Shown: positions 12,377 to 22,595, numbered from the stretch's first letter. The stretch is DNA of 64,000 nucleotides from Pyrocephalus nanus (GCA_038380795.1 CM076259.1:96645739-96709738), one strand, 5' to 3'. Numbers and translations are program-made. The notes: generated by a model from the letters alone, not told the origin.

Positions 12377-12414
<38 letters not shown>
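12377..12414. repeat. Poly(A) tract, 38 A
   Basis: An uninterrupted run of 38 A. It may be a simple repeat or the tail of a retrocopy. The sequence upstream is not recognisable as any transcript. Confidence 0.9.
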
Positions 12415-12418
<4 letters not shown>

Positions 12419-14048
12419 GTCATAACTTCCAGTGCAGATACATTACCAGAGTTACAGACTTTAGGGCAAGAAAGAGCTGCTAGCCATGATATCTGGCCTA
12501 CTTGGCTTGTATGTCAATGCATTTTTATTTTTTAATCAGCAGGAAAGCAAGGCAAAAGATTGTTGTAGAAAGATCAGATCCTAATTCAAGTTTCATTCAG
12601 GTGGACAACTACAGCCAAAAGATAAATATTTTGAAGGAAAAGTTTCAAATGCTACCTACAAATATCTATCTATCAGTTGGTTGGTTAAGGAGCTCTGAAC
12701 CAAGAGTCTATGAGCATGCTTGACTCTAGAATTTCTTGTCCAGAATTAGGTGGGTTGCTTTTGGCACTGACTGTTATTTGTCACAACACTAATTTCCTAA
12801 TTTTTTGGTTAAATACCTGATGTACTTCCAGGAACCATGGAAATAAAAATTTTATTCCTGAATAAAATAATAATAATTCCTGAATAATAATTCCTTAATA
12901 ATTCCTAAATAATAATTCAGGAAATTATGTTTATGCAGCAATTAGACTAGGAATCTGCTATAGTGCCGGTATCTTCTGACCAAAAAAAACCACCCCAGAT
13001 CTCAAAACTGAAATTATCATTTTCATTTTACCTTTCTGGTGCATGTTACTTTAAATGCTGTGCAATTCTTGTCTCAAAGATAATTGTCAATGCTCTACCC
13101 CTACAGCATCAAATCTTTCCAAGGAGTCTTATGCTGTAATTAGAGATACTGCAGAACGGTCTGTCTTTCATCTCTCTAAAAAATCACATCGAATTGACAA
13201 AACTTTTCAAGACATTTTGAAGACAAACTAACCTCTTTATTACTATCTTATCCTGTCTCAGAATTAAAGGAAAACTGTTACTAGCAAGTCCAGATACAGT
13301 GCTTGACACTTTATCATGCAGCACAATGTGATTGCAGGGAAACTATGGAAATGACCTTTTCAACATTTTTCTTGAGGTATTCCTTGAACAGCTAAAATGA
13401 TAGAGCACTGGCAGTCAACCCTAAAATCAAATGAAATCCACTGAGCATTGGAACTGAAATAAGACCAGAGGACCAGGGAAAATTATTCAATAGACCATTT
13501 TAGTCCCAAGCTTGTAGACAGTAACTTGAGATGGCAGATGAACTGGTGTGAAAATAACACAGACTCATCCTTAAACTTTCTTCCAAAGCTTAAACCAAAT
13601 ACTATTAAAATCTGAACCACTACTTTGGGAAATCCCTAAAGACAATACCTTTTAACTCAACCTTTTAACATTGGTTTTGTGTTTGTGTAAATGCATTCAC
13701 ACACGAAGAGCTTTCATTTTCAAAATAGTAATGCAGATTTATTTGCATTTTACTAACACAGATTTGGTTTTAGCCTTCAAGAGTTGTAATCTACATCACT
13801 GACATTACTGAAAAGGTATTTATTCTAAGATGTGTAAAGATTTGTATATTATATGAATAATTACACTGACAGGACTGGAAGTATTTTTCTTTCAAATTTT
13901 TAAAATTATTCTCTCTCTAGGAATAAACCATACTCATTGCCACATTTATTTTTCTGCTGATGGCATAGTACTTACTGTAACAAAAAATATGGAAAAAAAT
14001 GAAATAGTATAAAATAGAATACGGTAAAAATCACATGAGTGTCTTTGA
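12415..14048. other. Unique AT-rich DNA between LTRs
   Basis: No gene or retroviral internal region is visible between the flanking LTRs, which belong to different families. An AT-rich patch with repeated 'attcct' and 'aataat' words lies at 12850-12924. Confidence 0.5.
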
Positions 14049-14492
14049 TGTGTTGGCAGCAGGGCAGCGCTGCAGGCACATCCTCTGTGAGAAGAGACCT
14101 GCTGAATGCTGAACCCAGTTGGTTTCAGATGTCTCAAAACCAGATCCACTGCAGGACACAGAGGAATCTTGTCCCTGCACCAGCTCTTCCCACTCCTCTG
14201 AGTCTGGGTAGACATGTCTGAAGCAAAGGAGTGAGTTGGAGTCTGACTAGGTGGAAGGAAAGCTGATACTTTAATGTTTGTCTTTGTTTCTCACTAGCTA
14301 AATCTAGTTCACCAAGAAAAATATGCTATGCCCCAATAATAACTGGTAAACAATGTCCCTATCTTTATCTCAACCCACCAGTTTTCTCATCCTTGGGGCT
14401 TTTTTTTCCCATTTCTCTTCCCCAGTCCTACTGAGGAGGAGGAATAAGAGAGCAGCTGGGTGGGCATTTACCAGATAGCCAAGGTTACCACA
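14049..14492 (+). mobile_element. Avian endogenous retrovirus solo LTR (ERVK-like)
   Basis: The sequence has the order of a known avian LTR in sense orientation: TGTGTTGGCAGCAGGGCAGC at the start, a 'ctgtgagaagagacctgctgaatgctgaacccagttg' block, 'gaagcaaaggagtgagttggagtctg', 'gccccaataataactggtaaacaatgtcc', 'atctcaacccaccagttttctcatcc', a purine-rich 'actgaggaggaggaataagagagcagc', and the terminal ggttaccaca. It begins TG and ends CA. I found no convincing target-site duplication, and no internal viral sequence adjoins it. Confidence 0.78.
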
Positions 14493-15490
14493 ATAAGAAA
14501 ATGTGTTACCACAATATGAAAATTTTTAACAACCTTGATGAGAATTCATAAAAAGCATTGTGGCTGGTATTCAGATCTTTAAGCAACATGAACAGTAGGC
14601 TTATTTCCAGTCATTCCTGATCTCCTGGCATACATCCATCTTTTGGGGGTAGCTCAAAGAGATATATGGTGGGAGTTCACGGGGGTTTTTTGCCATGTCT
14701 GCTCTGTCAATTGTCTACTTGATTTTTCCTATTCAGTCAGTCTATTGCCAACCCCTACAAGCTCCAGAGGATTTTTGCTTAGAACATTCTAACTCAATAA
14801 AATGTAGCAATACTTGACAGAGTTTTTCTGTGGTTTGACAATGGAAAGATTTGTTCCATTTAACCACATGAAGACTTCATGGAAATTATCTTCCTTGAAG
14901 TACATGATCAACAGAAACAGATGGATACCAATACAAAAGGCACAGTGTTGTAATCAAACTTTTACAGAACTTTTAACAATCTTCTCAAGTGTGATGTCTG
15001 AGCTCAACTGATTCTCACGACCCCCAGCAAGATGAAAGTATATTTTAATTATTTAGGAGGCTAAAATGTAATGGTATTTTCTCTGTTTTTTTGGGAAAAA
15101 GTGGATGCTTTCTGCTGTTGAGATCTCTTTTAGAATAACATTTGTTATTCTAAAAATGCGCAATATTTGGTATGTTGCAAAATAATCTCAATCTTTTAGA
15201 CTCTTTGTATTGTTAACAGTTAATTGAACCAAATTCAAGTATTATTATACTTAATTCATCTGTTCATTTGACTTAAACTTTTGCAAAGATTTTTAAATTC
15301 TACATTTGTATCACTTTTTTTTCTCTGCTAAGTCTTAAAATAAAAAAATTTTGACATATCAAAGCAGAAAAACTGCACAAAAATTAAAGAGTTATTACAG
15401 ACAACAATAACCATTAAAAAAGGAGTGAAGTTTTCATAATATTTTGATATTTAGTCTTCTACTTCTTCACTTGCTTATCTAGGTACCTTA
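14493..15490. other. Unique DNA with a long perfect hairpin
   Basis: No gene or interspersed repeat is recognised. A perfect 13-bp inverted repeat lies at 15128-15155. Confidence 0.5.
15128..15155. repeat. Perfect 13-bp inverted repeat, 2-nt loop
   Basis: Arms TTTTAGAATAACA (15128-15140) and TGTTATTCTAAAA (15143-15155) are perfectly complementary around TT. Confidence 0.9.
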
Positions 15491-15824
15491 TGTGTCCCAA
15501 TTTCAATGGGACAAGGGTCTTCTGCTGAGGATGGATTAGGAGGAAAAGACCCCAAACTTTTTCCTAAGCAATTATTAATCCAAAACCAAGGAGCTTTGAT
15601 TGAAGGGAAAAAAAACAAATTATGGAAAAGGGAAAACAAAATAACAGCCCTTTATTAAAAGGTATGTTTGTATTAACAAGAACACAAAAAAAACCCAAGT
15701 AAACAACCAAGCAATACTACTATATCCACCAATAATCCCCTTCAAGAACAAAACCGATAGCCCGGCAAAAGGAAAATTTAAATAGTTCAATTTTTAGCAC
15801 CCTTTGGTGTAGTTCCAACCACAG

Positions 15825-15839
15825 TCAGCAGGGGGCGCC
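15825..15839 (+). promoter_or_regulatory. CTCF-like core motif 1
   Basis: TCAGCAGGGGGCGCC fits the CTCF core CCANNAGRKGGCRSY at every position except the first. Confidence 0.55.
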
Positions 15840-15882
15840 GTCGGGTCACTGGAGATGTAAAACTTGTAATGTCCTGTACCAT

Positions 15883-15897
15883 TCACCAGGTGGCGCT
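15883..15897 (+). promoter_or_regulatory. CTCF-like core motif 2
   Basis: TCACCAGGTGGCGCT fits the core at every position except the first, and contains the CpG whose methylation is known to block CTCF. Confidence 0.6.
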
Positions 15898-15940
15898 GTT
15901 GGGTCGTTGGAAGTGCAGAACCTGTAGTGTCCTATGGTAG

Positions 15941-15955
15941 TCACCAGGTGGCGCT
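15941..15955 (+). promoter_or_regulatory. CTCF-like core motif 3
   Basis: Identical to motif 2, 58 bp downstream in the same orientation. Confidence 0.6.
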
Positions 15956-15998
15956 GTTGGATCACTACAGGAGCAGAGCTTGTAATATCCAGTGCCTG

Positions 15999-16013
15999 TC
16001 ACCAGGCAGCGCT
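15999..16013 (+). promoter_or_regulatory. CTCF-like core motif 4, decayed
   Basis: TCACCAGGCAGCGCT has CA in place of the KG of the core. These are important contact positions, so binding is expected to be weak or lost. Confidence 0.35.
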
Positions 16014-16146
16014 GTGGGATCCCTGGTCACTGCCACGTGGGATGGGGAAAACAAAAAAAAAACAACAACAACACCCCCCAGGGTATATCGGAGAAAAAAC
16101 AACAAAAAAACCTGATTCCTCTTCCCCTCCCGAGGAAAAGGAGGAA

Positions 16147-16174
16147 GGGGGGGGGCCGAAGGGGAAGGGGGGAA
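16147..16174 (+). other. G-quadruplex-prone tract in LTR
   Basis: Runs of nine, four and six G are separated by ccgaa and aa. The nine-G run can supply two strands, giving a possible four-stranded fold on the plus strand. Confidence 0.5.
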
Positions 16175-16451
16175 CGGAAAAAAAACAACACCGACAACAC
16201 AGAAAGTTCTCTCAATGGAAGAAAAAACTCACGAACTCCGGGGGGGCCCCGACGAGCAGGAATAGCGGGGAAAGAACCGCAGCAGCCAAAAAAAAAAACT
16301 TCCCTCCGACAGGAAAAACAACAACAAAAAAAAAAAAACCAAAAGAACCAGTGTCTGCCGCTCACAGCAGCCTCTCCTCCTCCGCGCGACCCAGCCGACT
16401 CCCCCCCACCTCCTTCCAGCCCCACACACCAGCCCCAACTCCTCCCCCTTC

Positions 16452-16464
16452 GTTGCTAGGCAAC
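16452..16464 (-). promoter_or_regulatory. RFX X-box-like palindrome
   Basis: On the minus strand the sequence is GTTGCCTAGCAAC. It matches the RFX X-box pattern GTNRCC-N(0-3)-RGYAAC exactly with a one-base spacer. In the minus-strand reading it lies about 130 bp from the start of the LTR, in the expected U3 enhancer region. Confidence 0.5.
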
Positions 16465-16526
16465 TAATGTTCGACCATTAGCGCTGCGGCTAGTTCTTTT
16501 GTTTTCACCTGAATGGGTGTGCTGAG

Positions 16527-16542
16527 CACACACACACACACA
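16527..16542. repeat. (CA)8 microsatellite
   Basis: Eight CA units close to the right end of the LTR. Confidence 0.9.
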
Positions 16543-16592
16543 GGGGGAGGGGAAGGGAAGAAAAATTCCTTGCTAAAGTCAGAACTATGACA

Positions 16593-18789
16593 CTTATGTC
16601 AATAGTTCAAGTCCTCCAAAGTAGTATTTGCTTCAGAAGGCAGCAACAAAACATCATTAGTCTAAAATCCGATTTCAGATAAAGGTATTATCAGTTCTAC
16701 AGGTTAAAACAGGTTCTAGGTTCTACAGGTTAAAACCTGTAGAACATGCAATGACATGTTCTTTTCTCAGTTCCCTTCACAAGGGTATTTATTCTGTGAG
16801 TTAGCAACAAGAGTATGGGAATCAGAACTTTTATAACTTGTTCAGTTTGGGGTCACTGCAAGTGAACTTTTCAGCTTTCCTAAGCCATAAGCATTTAAAA
16901 CTCATACTAGCAATGCCAATATCAAACAAAAAAGAAAACATCATAAATTACATATAGTCACTGAATCTCTCATGAAGGTAAGCTGTATAACTTAATTATG
17001 TTTTTTAAAATGGACCAGGAGAGCAATCTATGGTGCGAATATAAAAGTTCATCTTAGGGGACAAGATTACATAATGTTGATATTTGTTGTATGCCGTAAT
17101 TTGCTATTTTAAAATCAACCAAAATAAAAAGCTGTAAGAATACCAGCTCTGACTATCAAACCTGAAGATACATAACAAAACAAAACAAAAGTAAAAATCT
17201 CAATTTCACATAGCAATATACTCTTTACATTTTATCAAGAAGACATTTAGTAGTCTGTCAAACTTTCATATTTTAAATATAAATTAAAATCTATGACATT
17301 TTTCTCTTTATGGAAATGGAAATTAAAAACATTTTAGAAGCCTCAAACAGCGTCATTTGCCTCTTAAATCTTATCACTTCATTCATTTTCTCAGACTAGC
17401 TTTTCTACTCCGGCAACTACTTATTTTGAATACAATGAAATAATTTTTAAGTGTTAGAACAAGGTCTATATCAAATTCCAGGACTGACCTGGCTCAAAAT
17501 ATAGTTTTATTGGGATGCACTTGCACTTTTTATCTAGTGCCAGTTTAGGTCATAAATACAAACCTAATACAGCATGGAAGGTTTTGATTGCAATTATACA
17601 TAGGTAAATCTAAACCATTTTTTTTTTCAACACTGATAGTAACTACGTTGTTGTAACTGTTGTCAATCAACTATTTCCACAAAATTATGACTTGTAGTAC
17701 TGCATCTTGTCACAGAGTGCTGAATTCAGTTTGTGTCCCACTCAGAGAGAGGTGCTGGTGCAGCCTGTCAAGTAGAAATCAAAGGGCTTCACTTGGGAAT
17801 TTGTCAATAGGGTCAAAAGATAATGGAATTTGGTCATCAATGATTTTCCATCCTCACCATGACCCAAACTCGTAAATATTGACCTTTTTTTCCAAAGTCA
17901 ACAATTGTACCGTTCCACTAAGGCTGCAATTCACAATGTTACTGCTTCATTTGGGCAGGTAAATGGTTTACTAAGGCTACAAATGATAATTGCTTATCCT
18001 TTGCTTCCCATCTTGTTTGGGCAGATGATGTTTCCAGTTGTTGGTTGTTCCCACCTCTACCATCCAAGTGCTCCTGGTATGATCAGGGAGTGTTTCAGAG
18101 CTTGGCTGATACAGTCATTGGATACTTCACTGCTCAGCTGGTTCAGTCAAAGGCTCATCAGGAGCTTCTGAGATCATAGAGCAGGTTTGAGGATGTGAGC
18201 TGGGGGGATGGACCACCACAGTGATATGAACTTATAAATTATGGGTGTCATAGCTTCACTACAGTAGTTACAGAAACAAAATTCAGCAAAAGTGAATGGG
18301 ATACTTGGCATTAAATATGCCAGGCCATGTAGGAGAATGAATTTGCAGCCTGTGGAGCACTAAGCCTGGAGATTTGAGTTCAAGTTCTACCTGTCATGCC
18401 ATTTGCAATTCAGAATGAAACAGCTTCAATAAGCAAAATTGGAAGGAGGGCACTCAAAATGCAGAGTAAAGAAGAATACATTGTTACATAAAATGTCAGG
18501 ATTCAGAACTCTGCTCCAGGACCGAGGACAGTGTGATGCGTTCTGAGTCACCTTCTTTGCAAGTGTCTGTGGAACCCACCAGGATATGGTCATATAATAT
18601 TGGATCTAAATGATAAATTAAGTAGATCTGAAGGCTCTCACTTCTCTTAAACTCATCATAAGCAGACATTTGGATATCTTTCACAGAATACTTTCACAGA
18701 AATCAAACAAACAAACAAAATCCCTCAGGACACTAGATAGCTCTTTCATGAAAATTCAGCTAGACAGGTTGAAATCTTCCTTCAGCCAT
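16593..18789. other. Unique DNA, possible SINE remnant
   Basis: No gene is recognised. At 16694-16745 there is a combined direct and inverted repeat. A stretch around 18350-18400 reads 'gcactaagcctggagatttgagttcaagttctacc', which resembles the box B region of a tRNA-derived SINE, but the match is too weak to classify. The frame 17905-18171 (88 codons) has no known domain. Confidence 0.45.
16694..16745. repeat. Direct plus perfect inverted repeat
   Basis: The 17-mer gttctacaggttaaaac occurs at 16694-16710 and 16720-16736. The second copy continues into a perfect inverted repeat, arms GTTCTACAGGTT (16720-16731) and AACCTGTAGAAC (16734-16745) around AA. Confidence 0.9.
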
Positions 18790-19216
18790 TCCAGTCTTGA
18801 CCAGTGCATCCAATTGGCAGCTGGTCACAAGCGGTGTTCCTTAGGGCTCAGTGCTGGGGCCAGTCCTGTCTAATGCCTTTATCGATGATCTGGATGAAGG
18901 GTTTGAGTTCATCCTCAATAGATTCACAAACAATCAATAAGTTGTTTCCAGAATGGCTGGAGAGTGGCCAGTGGAAAAGGACCTGGGGATGCTGGTCAGC
19001 AACCAGCTGGCCATGAGCCAGCAGTGTGCACAGGTGGCCAAGAAGATGAATGGCAATCTTGCCCGTATCAGAAATAGTGTGGCCAGCAGGACTGGGGAAA
19101 TGATTGTCTCTCTATGCTAGTTTCTGGTGAGGCCACACCAAGTACTGTGTCCAGTTCTGGGCCCAATGATCTTGGAGGTCTCATCCAACCTTAATGATCC
19201 TGTGATTCTCTGAACA
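18790..19216 (+). mobile_element. CR1 LINE fragment with internal deletion
   Basis: The plus strand reads SVLGPVLSNAFIDDLDEG (start of the reverse-transcriptase palm region). It then jumps past the catalytic FxDD block to VEKDLGMLVSNQLAMSQQCA and ends with the tail 'atgatcctgtgattctctga'. An internal deletion between about 18930 and 18965 removes the catalytic core and several hundred bases of family sequence. Frameshifts are present. Confidence 0.88.
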
Positions 19217-20270
19217 GCACTTTATAGATTTACCAAACCAGGCAGGAACTCTTCCTGGAGCTCAGACTGAAAAGAAATTAAATTCTATGTCAGTATCGTT
19301 TTGAACACTCAGAAGAATGTTCTTTATAATTCTGTAACACATATTCAAATGAAAAAAAAAAAAAAAGGAAAGGAAAATACTGCTAGTCGCAGACTGTAAC
19401 AGCTGAATACTGGCCTTCTGGAGAATTTTGTTTCATGTACTTGATGTACATTACCAGAATGGGAATATTTGGAATAAAAAAAAACTACACACCATTCAGT
19501 AGAAATATGTAAAAGGATTTGACAAAGCAGCACATTTGCTTGAAGACAGAACTTGTCATCTGAAAGGAAAAAGGGCCACTCAATTAGCAGAATAAGATCA
19601 GATGTGTGAATAGCAGCTCTGCAGAAGGTAGATTTACTTCCTAGATCAACAGGTAGTAAACTATGACTGCTAGCAGATGACTCGTAAAGAAAATATTTCA
19701 GATAATTCATTATTTTACAAGCAGAAATGCCGAATAGCAGCCATTATTTTTTCATCAACTGGACATATAGCTAATATACAATGATCCTTGTTTTAGAAAA
19801 ATAACATTTCCTTTAGATGTAAAGCTCTGAAACTATTTTTCTCAAAAATACTGTCCATACCAAAAAAAGCCTGAAGGAGTAATGTATTTTTTAACTAGAA
19901 AAAGGAAAAAAAAAATTCTTGGTTATCAACATTTATTTTATCTTTTTATCAATATTTAGGTCTGATACTTCATATACTTCTTGTCATCAGGCAGTACTAA
20001 TAGATTTAAGTGGTGCCACATGAAACTGACACGCATGTAATTAGCTAAATAATCATATACTGGGTACCCACTAACATTTGGTGTTCTTTAAAGACTATAG
20101 GCAGCTTGGTAAAATCTTGAAAAATTAGATATGCATCTCTAAATGCCTGAGAAGCTTTGAAAATCTCGTCCACATGTAATCTTGAGATATTTTTAAACAG
20201 GTGTTAATGGTCCTATAACTTCCTCAAATACAGTTACTTCTGTGAAAAATAGTTCAGTTTTCAAGGAAAA
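19217..20270. other. Unique AT-rich DNA, no gene seen
   Basis: Only short A runs (for example 19351-19366) and non-coding AT-rich sequence are visible. Confidence 0.5.
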
Positions 20271-20430
20271 CAAACAAACAAACAAACCATCGAAAACACA
20301 ACACCCCCCCCAAAAAAAAACAAAAACAACAACACAAAAAAAAACAAACAAACAAAAAAAAAACACAGAAGCAAAAAAAAGGAAGAAATAATCTCAAAAA
20401 CAAACCAAACAAACAAAATAATAATTAAAA
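20271..20430. repeat. A-rich (AAAC)n low-complexity tract
   Basis: About 160 bp composed almost only of A and C, with AAAC units, interrupted by a run of eight or nine C. T is nearly absent on the plus strand. Confidence 0.9.
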
Positions 20431-20989
20431 ACTTATTAGGTCAGCAGTTCTTTCTGTACATTGTACTGAGCTAGGAACAGATTTAGCCCTCAGCACACTG
20501 GAGACTGTGCTTTTCCTGTCTACAGAGCAGACACATGGACTCAGACTTTGAGACAGCAGCTCTTGTTGATGACTCTCAAAGCTGCACACAGCTGCCAGTT
20601 GTAAGCTCTTAGTTGCAAGAAAACTAGAAAAACTGACCCAGAATATTTATTACTGGCGCATAGAAATGTCTCCTCTGAAATGGTTCTCTAGGTCATGGCT
20701 GTCATTCCACAAACGGACAGCTTTGCTAATTCCATTTTGCTTCACTGAGACCAAGAACAAAGACAGCAGTCCTTTGAAACAGCAAGCTGAAATGATGCAA
20801 GGGGAGAAGCTGCATGATGCAGAAGGAGAAGCTGGGAGAAGTCTGGAGGAGGCAAGGAGGGAATCCAATTGCTGTCTTCAATAACCTAGTGGGTAGTTGC
20901 AGGGAAAACAGAGCAAAATATTTTTTGGAGTTACACATGCAAAAGTATAGGAGGCAGTGAGTTCAAGCTGTAGTAAGGTGAACTGGGAT
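20431..20989. other. Unique DNA, no gene seen
   Basis: Composition is more balanced than the surroundings. A 72-codon plus frame at 20666-20884 has no recognised domain. No repeat is recognised. Confidence 0.45.
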
Positions 20990-21184
20990 TCTATTTGAAA
21001 AAAGAGGGCTCAAAGTGAGGTTGGTCGGACCCTGAAACAGATTTCCATACTGGTTGTGAGATCCCTATCCTTAGAAACTTTAAAAGCTTGACCTGATAGT
21101 ACCTTGAGCAACCTGGTTTGCCTGCTAAGAGTAGCAGGTTGATCCAGATAGCATTTAAAGAAACCTGAATTATTTTATGATTAT
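20990..21184 (+). mobile_element. Old CR1 LINE 3' fragment
   Basis: The text 'gggctcaaagtgaggttggtcgg', 'ccttagaaactttaaaagcttgacctgatagtaccttgagcaacctggtt' and 'gcaggttgatccagatagca' follows the CR1 3' region, ending with the decayed tail 'acctgaattattttatgatt'. It is highly diverged. Confidence 0.75.
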
Positions 21185-21365
21185 TTTATTATATGCATTG
21201 ATAATACACATTAAAGTCCTCAATATGAAAACAGGACTGCAGTTTTTAAGTTTATCTAAGTGAATCTTAGTTTATTCTATACTTCCATGGCCTACAACAG
21301 TTCTGGTTAAGGAAGAAAATTTTAAACTAAATAATGGTTTTCAAAATTACTAACTTTTAAGGATA

Positions 21366-21424
21366 CATGGAACTAAATGATCTTTAAGGCTCCTTCCAAC
21401 CCAAATTATTCTATGATTCTATGA
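21366..21424 (+). mobile_element. Very short CR1 LINE 3' end
   Basis: 'aaatgatctttaaggctccttccaacccaaattattctatgattctatga' is the canonical CR1 3' end with two tail units. Only about 60 bp was copied. This severe 5' truncation is usual for CR1. Confidence 0.9.
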
Positions 21425-21583
21425 ATATCAATTCTTTTGTTCTCTTGAGAAAAATGGAAATTACATTTATATCCCCTTGTGTAGAGGAACTTCTGAAAAG
21501 AAAAATTTTTCTGTGGGTTTTGCAATTTAACGTAGCATAGCTAACAAAGTCCTAGTTTTAAAGTCTTTGAAAATAATGAATGC

Positions 21584-21657
21584 TATTAAAAATAATAATT
21601 TTATTAAAAATAATAAATAAAAATAATAAATAAAATAATAAAAATATTAAAAATATC
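21584..21657. repeat. (AATAA)n-type AT-rich repeat
   Basis: Irregular units of aataat, aaataa and aaaat over about 75 bp. Confidence 0.85.
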
Positions 21658-21879
21658 AGAGATATTTTAGTTGATAGCCTAGTGAAACCAGATTCCTAGT
21701 AGAGGCATTTTGAGAGTCTGAGTGGAAGAAAAGAAAAGCTGAACCCATCAGGTCTAGTATATCACACTACAAGAAGCCTTGTGGATAGACAAAAAGCATA
21801 TTCAGAGGATATGTTTTCATTGGCATAGTGAAGGGCATACAAACCTGGTTTCTGCAGGATTTGTCCTGGTCCAGCTCTA

Positions 21880-22595
21880 ATTAATAAATTTATTAATATC
21901 TGGCTGATGCAGAATGTTATTATTAAATCTGGAGATTATACCAAGGTTGGGAGGACTGCCAGAGATATGTACACAGAGTTTGGAAATTGGTATGAAAAAG
22001 ATGTAATTCAGTACAGGGAATATATTGCTCTGCACTCAAACATGTCACACTAGACAAAAAAAATCAGGTCTAAAAACTGAACTATACTGCTGTCAGTCCT
22101 TTAGAAAAAAAACCTACGGGTTACAGTGGATCACAAGAACAACATGAGTCATCAGTGTCATGCTGCTGTGAAAAGTGCAGATATTGTACAGACAAATGAT
22201 CTTTCTGCTCTGGTCTGCACTGAGAAGATCTCAGCTGAGTATGTCTTTGGGTTTTGGCAGTCCTTCAATAAACTTCTGAAACTACTGGAGAGACTCCAGA
22301 GAGTTTAATTATAAAAAATTACATACAGGAAAGATTGAACAGAATGGGAATGTTTAAATTAATGATGAAAAGACCAATGTGTTATGTGACAGCAGTGTTC
22401 AGGTACAAAACATGCTGAACAATTGGGTAGTTTCCATCTGTATCAGTGTGGATAGGACAAAAAGCAATGAACTACAAAAACACTTGAAAAACACTACTAA
22501 AATATTAGAATAGATTTCCTGGGACACATTGTGGAGACTCATTTATGAGGGTTTTTTAAGAAAGGTTTAGCAATCATACATTCTGCCTGATGGAG
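21880..22595 (+). mobile_element. Old CR1 LINE with ORF2 remnants
   Basis: Plus-strand words line up with the distal half of CR1 ORF2: IKSGDYTKVG (a decayed form of the palm-region FADDTKLGG), then MSHQCHAAVKSADIVQTN near 22145 and 'gagagactccagagagttt', then the 3' region 'aggacaaaaagcaatgaactacaaaaacacttg' and 'tgtggagactcatttatgagggttttttaagaaaggttt'. It is strongly diverged and no tail is visible. Confidence 0.75.

Larger units (their letters stand above)
15825..16035 (+). repeat. 58-bp tandem repeat, about 3.6 copies
   Basis: Units begin at 15825, 15883, 15941 and 15999, an exact 58-bp period without indels. Conserved words in each unit are 'tcaccaggtggcgctg', 'ggtcac/ggtcgt/gatcac', and 'cttgtaatgtcc' or 'cctgtagtgtcc'. 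Units 2 and 3 are closest to each other. Unit 4 is partial. Confidence 0.92.
15491..16592 (-). mobile_element. Long LTR with tandem CTCF-like units
   Basis: A probable 1,102-bp endogenous retrovirus LTR. It starts TGTGTCCCAATT and ends CTATGACA. Both ends are flanked by ctta (15487-15490 and 16593-16596), a possible 4-bp target-site duplication. The minus strand is favoured as sense because TTTATT at 15651-15656 supplies a minus-strand AATAAA about 160 bp from the left end. GC and CpG content rise sharply compared with the surroundings. It contains the 58-bp repeat array, A-rich low-complexity stretches, a G-rich tract, an X-box-like palindrome and a CA repeat. The family is not one I can name. 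The 177-codon open frame across it is Lys/Pro low complexity and not a gene. Boundaries are moderately sure. Confidence 0.65.

Noticed and set aside
12285..14048. Possible provirus interior between the LTRs ending at 12284 and starting at 14049
   Set aside because: The two LTRs are of different families, and no gag, pol or env reading is visible between them.
15934..16467. 177-codon plus-strand open frame, with overlapping frames on both strands
   Set aside because: It runs through the LTR's 58-bp array and A-rich/C-rich low-complexity sequence. The product is Lys/Gln/Pro/Ser runs with no domain, and several frames are open at once because of the skewed composition.
18350..18400. tRNA/MIR-like SINE fragment with gagttcaagttc
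   Set aside because: Only about 40 bases resemble a SINE box B region. The following sequence does not continue the MIR core, so it was not called as a mobile element.
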